Source: Hymenobacter polaris (GTDB lineage: Bacteria; Bacteroidota; Bacteroidia; Cytophagales; Hymenobacteraceae). From it: a DNA stretch of 64,000 bases. Made by a program: the position numbers and the translations under genes. The stretch lies in contig NZ_JABBGH010000002.1 of the NCBI RefSeq assembly GCF_012927305.1, forward strand, positions 806,001-870,000, written 5' to 3'. The first letter of the stretch is position 1; each line of letters starts with the position of its first letter. Below, in pieces: positions 60,999 to 64,000 of this stretch. Under the pieces are notes generated by a model, which ran no database searches, was not told where the DNA came from, and worked only from the letters and a program-made list of their open reading frames with translations.

Positions 60999-62486
60999 TT
61001 GGCTTTTTCCGCATCTCCTTCGGCCGTCGTCATTGGCGCAGGCTTTGCCGGGCTATCGGCGGCTACCACGCTGGCCCAGGCTGGCTGGCAGGTTACGCTA
61101 CTTGAGAAAAATAGTGGTCCCGGCGGCCGGGCCCGGGTGTTTGAAGCCCAGGGCTTCACCTTCGACATGGGCCCGAGCTGGTACTGGATGCCCGACGTAT
61201 TTGAGCAGTACTTCGCCAAGTTTGGCAAGCGCGTAGCCGATTACTACGACCTCGTGCGCCTCGACCCCGCCTACCGCGTCATCTTCGGGCCCGACGACCT
61301 AGTGGATATTCCGGCCGACAGAGCAGAGCTGCGCCAGCTCTTCGAGCGCCTGGAGCCGGGCAGCGGGCCCAGGCTCGATGCCTTTTTGGCGCAGGCGGCC
61401 TACAAGTACGAGGTGGGCATCAACAAATTTGTGCACCTGCCCAGCCGCTCGCTCACCGAGTTTCTGGATTGGGACATCGTGAAAGGCGCCCTGCGGCTTG
61501 ACCTGCTGCAAAGCATGAGCAAGCACGCGCGCAAGTTTTTCAGCCATCCCAAGCTGCTCAAAATCATTGAGTTTCCGGTACTATTCCTCGGGGCCACGCC
61601 CGAGAACACGCCGGCCCTGTACTCGCTCATGAACTACGCCGACCTGGCTTTGGGCACCTGGTACCCGAGGGGCGGCATGCACCAGATAGTGCGCGGCCTG
61701 GTGGCGCTGGCCCAGGAGCAGGGCGTGCATATCGAGTACAACCAGGAAGTAACGGAGATAGTGGTGGAAAACGGCCACACCACTGGCGTGCGCACCGCCG
61801 CGGGCTTTTATCCGGCCGATGCCGTAGTGGCCGGCGCCGATTACCAGCACATTGAGCAGCAGGTGCTGGCGCCTGAGTATCGCCACTACTCGCCGCAGTA
61901 CTGGAACTCGCGCGTGATGGCGCCTTCGTCGCTGCTCTTTTATTTGGGGGTGAACCGCAAACTGGACAAGCTGCTGCACCACAACCTGTTCTTTGACGAG
62001 GACTTTGGCCAGCACGCCCGCGAAATTTATGAGCAGCCGCAGTGGCCCAGCCGGCCGCTGTTCTATGCCTCGGTGCCCAGCCGCACCGACCCCACGGTGG
62101 CGCCCGCCGGCCAGGAAAACCTGTTTCTGCTGATACCCGTGGCCCACAGCCTCGACGACCCCGAAGCCACCCGTGAGAAATACTACAACCTGCTGATGGA
62201 CCGGCTGGAGGCGCACTGCGGCCACCCCATCCGCGCGCACGTAGTGTTCAAGCGCAGCTACGCCCACCGCGACTTCGTGGCCGACTACCACTCCTTCAAG
62301 GGCAACGCTTATGGCCTGGCTAACACCCTAGGGCAAACGGCCATTTTAAAGCCCTCGCTGAAAAGCAAAAAAGTTGATAATTTGTACTTCACCGGGCAGC
62401 TGACCGTGCCAGGGCCGGGCGTGCCGCCCTCGCTCATTTCGGGGCAGGTAGTGGCCGGCGAGGTGTTGAAGGAAATGCAAAAATGA
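60999..62486 (+). CDS. crtI: Phytoene desaturase
   Basis: FAD-dependent desaturase that turns phytoene into lycopene. The 495-residue protein begins with the dinucleotide-binding motif VVIGAGFAGLSAATTLAQAG and the VTLLEKN...GGRA segment. It has GPSWYWMPDVFEQYF and the C-terminal CrtI signature LYFTGQLTVPGPGVPPSLISGQVVAGEVL, written here in parts: YFTGQLTVPG and SLISGQ. The start is TTG 60999; no ATG precedes the fold. A hairpin separates it from crtB. Confidence 0.93.
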   Translation: MAFSASPSAVVIGAGFAGLSAATTLAQAGWQVTLLEKNSGPGGRARVFEAQGFTFDMGPSWYWMPDVFEQYFAKFGKRVADYYDLVRLDPAYRVIFGPDDLVDIPADRAELRQLFERLEPGSGPRLDAFLAQAAYKYEVGINKFVHLPSRSLTEFLDWDIVKGALRLDLLQSMSKHARKFFSHPKLLKIIEFPVLFLGATPENTPALYSLMNYADLALGTWYPRGGMHQIVRGLVALAQEQGVHIEYNQEVTEIVVENGHTTGVRTAAGFYPADAVVAGADYQHIEQQVLAPEYRHYSPQYWNSRVMAPSSLLFYLGVNRKLDKLLHHNLFFDEDFGQHAREIYEQPQWPSRPLFYASVPSRTDPTVAPAGQENLFLLIPVAHSLDDPEATREKYYNLLMDRLEAHCGHPIRAHVVFKRSYAHRDFVADYHSFKGNAYGLANTLGQTAILKPSLKSKKVDNLYFTGQLTVPGPGVPPSLISGQVVAGEVLKEMQK

Positions 62487-62490
62487 AAGA

Positions 62491-62582
62491 AGACCGTCAT
62501 GCTGAGCTTGCCGAAGCATCTCTACTGCACTGCAACTGGATAATGCGGTAGAGATGCTTCGGCAAGCTCAGCATGACGGTCT
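62491..62582. repeat. GTCATGCTGAGC-family palindromic hairpin between crtI and crtB
   Basis: Arms AGACCGTCATGCTGAGC and GCTCAGCATGACGGTCT with a centre TGCACTGCAACTGGATAATG. It begins 5 bases after the crtI stop and ends 18 bases before the crtB start. Confidence 0.9.
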
Positions 62583-62600
62583 TTTACAAAATGATTACAG

Positions 62601-63443
62601 ATGGACCACCAGCAGCTTTTTACCGATACTAGCCTAGCGTGCGCGCAGCTCATCACGCGGCGCTATAGCACGTCGTTCTCGTTGGGCATCCGCACCCTGG
62701 ATAAATCCCTGCACCGGGCCATTTACGCGGTGTACGGCTTCGTGCGCTGGGCCGATGAGATTGTGGACACCTTCCACGAGTATGATAAGGCCGCGCTGCT
62801 GGCGGCCTTCGAGCAGGACACCTACGCGGCCATTGCGGCGGGCTTCAGCCTAAACCCGGTGCTGCACGCTTTTCAGTGGGCGGTGAACACCTACGGAATT
62901 GAGCACGAGTTCATTGATGCGTTTTTGCGCAGTATGGAGATGGATTTGGAGGACCGCAACTATCGCCAGGAGCTGTACGAGAAATACATTTACGGCTCGG
63001 CCGAGGTGGTGGGGCTGATGTGCCTGCGCGTGTTTTGCCAGGGCCAGCCGGCCCTGTTTGCGCACCTGCGCGAGCCGGCGCGGCGGTTGGGTGCGGCGTT
63101 TCAGAAGGTGAATTTCCTGCGCGATATCCGCTCTGACTACGAGGACCGGGGCCGCGTGTACTTCCCTGGCCTGCGCTACGAGCAGTTCGACGATGCCGCC
63201 AAGCGGGCGGTGGAAGCCGACATCCGGGCCGATTTTGACGCTGCCTACGTGGGTATTCAGCAGCTGCCGCGCACCTCGCGCCTAGGGGTGTACCTGGCCT
63301 ACATCTACTACCTCAAGCTATTTCAGAAGCTGCGGCAGGCCCCCGCTACCCAGGTGCTGGCCGAGCGCGTGCGCCTGCCCGACAATACCAAGCTGCTGCT
63401 GCTGCTGGGCTCGTGGCTGCGCTTCCGGCTACGGGCAGAGTAG
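62601..63443 (+). CDS. crtB: Phytoene synthase
   Basis: Condenses two geranylgeranyl diphosphates into phytoene, the first carotenoid step. The 280-residue protein has the trans-prenyl head-to-head motifs: RWADEIVDTFHEY (first Asp-rich motif) and FQKVNFLRDIRSDYEDRGRVYFP (second, NFLRDIRSDY). YSTSFSLGIRTL near residue 20 is also characteristic. It follows crtI after a hairpin that begins 5 bases past the crtI stop; lycopene cyclase is not in the window. Confidence 0.95.
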   Translation: MDHQQLFTDTSLACAQLITRRYSTSFSLGIRTLDKSLHRAIYAVYGFVRWADEIVDTFHEYDKAALLAAFEQDTYAAIAAGFSLNPVLHAFQWAVNTYGIEHEFIDAFLRSMEMDLEDRNYRQELYEKYIYGSAEVVGLMCLRVFCQGQPALFAHLREPARRLGAAFQKVNFLRDIRSDYEDRGRVYFPGLRYEQFDDAAKRAVEADIRADFDAAYVGIQQLPRTSRLGVYLAYIYYLKLFQKLRQAPATQVLAERVRLPDNTKLLLLLGSWLRFRLRAE

Positions 63444-63506
63444 GCTAGTAAGCTCAGCATTAATTCATTAAAAATTCATTTAATAGCTAGTGTTTATCTT
63501 TACGGC

Positions 63507-64000
63507 ATGAGAGTGCCGCTGCTACTAGGCTTGTTCTTGCTACCCGCCACTGCTTCGGTGCGGGCCGAGCAACCGGCATTTCCCCTTTTCCACTCTATGT
63601 CTGCCTACACGCCCGCGGCCCTGCGCCGCCAATACGAGCTGGCCGCCGCCGGCAAAGAAGCCGGTGAAGCGTTCTACAACACCCTGCAAGCCTACCACGG
63701 CCAGGAGCCGCTGGTGCTGGGCTATAAGGCTGCCTCCGAGGCTATTAAAGCCCGCGATGCGTCGATGCTCAACAAGCTGAGCTACGTGCAGCAGGCGGCA
63801 CGCACCTTCGAGCAGGCCGTGGGCCTAGCCCCCCAAAGCGCCGAAATTCGCTTTCTGCGCTTCTCGGTTGAAAGCAATTTGCCGCCCTTTCTGGGGCTAA
63901 GCAAGCACGTGGACGAGGACAAAGGCTTCTTGCTGAATGCGGCGCTGCAGCACCCAAACTCGGGGCTCGACGACGAGGCTTTCCGCACGGTGCGGGGCTT
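63507..64000 (+). CDS. Exported protein downstream of crtB, cut by window end
   Basis: An open frame from ATG 63507 runs off the window without a stop, giving 164 residues so far. It starts with a signal peptide (MRVPLLLGLFLLPATASVRA). Helical segments follow, for example LRRQYELAAAGKEAGEAFYNTL and SYVQQAARTFEQAVGLAP, in a TPR-like rhythm. No family is recognised. Its position 63 bases after crtB suggests co-transcription. Confidence 0.65.
   Translation, partial: MRVPLLLGLFLLPATASVRAEQPAFPLFHSMSAYTPAALRRQYELAAAGKEAGEAFYNTLQAYHGQEPLVLGYKAASEAIKARDASMLNKLSYVQQAARTFEQAVGLAPQSAEIRFLRFSVESNLPPFLGLSKHVDEDKGFLLNAALQHPNSGLDDEAFRTVRG

Noticed and set aside
18562..62582. CRISPR array
   Set aside because: The repeats are single, widely spaced palindromes with different centres. 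There are no regularly spaced direct repeats and no cas genes.
58292..63443. Complete beta-carotene pathway within the window
   Set aside because: No lycopene cyclase (CrtY, or CrtYcd/CruA type) could be found, so the pathway is incomplete here; the gene must lie elsewhere if present.

Overview
The window (about 60 to 65 % G+C by eye) looks like a chromosomal segment of an aerobic, pigmented member of the Bacteroidota, order Cytophagales, most like Hymenobacter. The reasons are a Bacteroidota-type cytochrome c oxidase operon, a metalloprotease with a type IX secretion (T9SS) C-terminal sorting domain, DUF4468 and DUF2490 proteins, Bacteroidota-style TAnnTTTG promoter boxes, and a carotenoid cluster preceded by MerR and ECF-sigma genes. 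The species-level assignment is inference.

Layout. 0-8.6 kb: an A1-type heme-copper oxidase operon (coxB, partial at the edge, coxA, heme A and heme O synthases, two subunit III genes, subunit IV, a SCO-like protein without its copper cysteines, DUF420, a CxxC membrane peptide). 8.7-16.6 kb: a very large NtrY-like sensor kinase and a 1316-residue outer-membrane barrel protein. 16.6-31.9 kb: metabolic and carbohydrate genes, namely a bicupin oxalate decarboxylase, an SDR, DUF2490, two GH3 enzymes, a GH42 enzyme behind a 22-bp perfect palindrome, and a two-subunit xanthine dehydrogenase. 31.9-35.2 kb: a pRiA4b-ORF3 protein, then a rhodopsin-blh pair (proton-pump-type rhodopsin with a DTK motif plus a retinal-forming beta-carotene dioxygenase) and a small lipoprotein. 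35.6-47.8 kb: secreted M4 protease, MetX-like hydrolase, S9 peptidase, GH26, a DUF4468 protein, and a Crp/Fnr regulator with a FAD monooxygenase. 47.7-49.7 kb: a small accessory patch with a broken serine recombinase and a Fic gene whose base composition switches from GC-rich to AT-rich inside the gene. 49.9-58 kb: tRNA-Leu(CAA), hscB, a SAM hydrolase, phoH, comEC and an enoyl-CoA hydratase. 58.2-64 kb: the carotenoid block crtZ, CarH-like MerR regulator, ECF sigma factor, crtI, crtB, and a secreted protein cut by the window end.

How it fits together. crtI, crtB and crtZ supply and modify carotenoids, Blh can cleave beta-carotene to retinal, and retinal is the chromophore of the rhodopsin. 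The window therefore carries most of a light-driven proton pump system next to a full aerobic oxidase. Lycopene cyclase is not in the window.

Two DNA-level patterns run across the genes. First, ten or more intergenic palindromic hairpins share the core GTCATGCTGAGC / GCTCAGCATGAC. Some carry long outer arms that differ between copies but stay complementary within each copy. Second, the hexamer CCTAGG (often CCCTAGGG) is heavily over-represented, in several reading frames and through rare codons. These two patterns, the DTK rhodopsin and the degenerate CarH-like regulator are the observations most worth pursuing.
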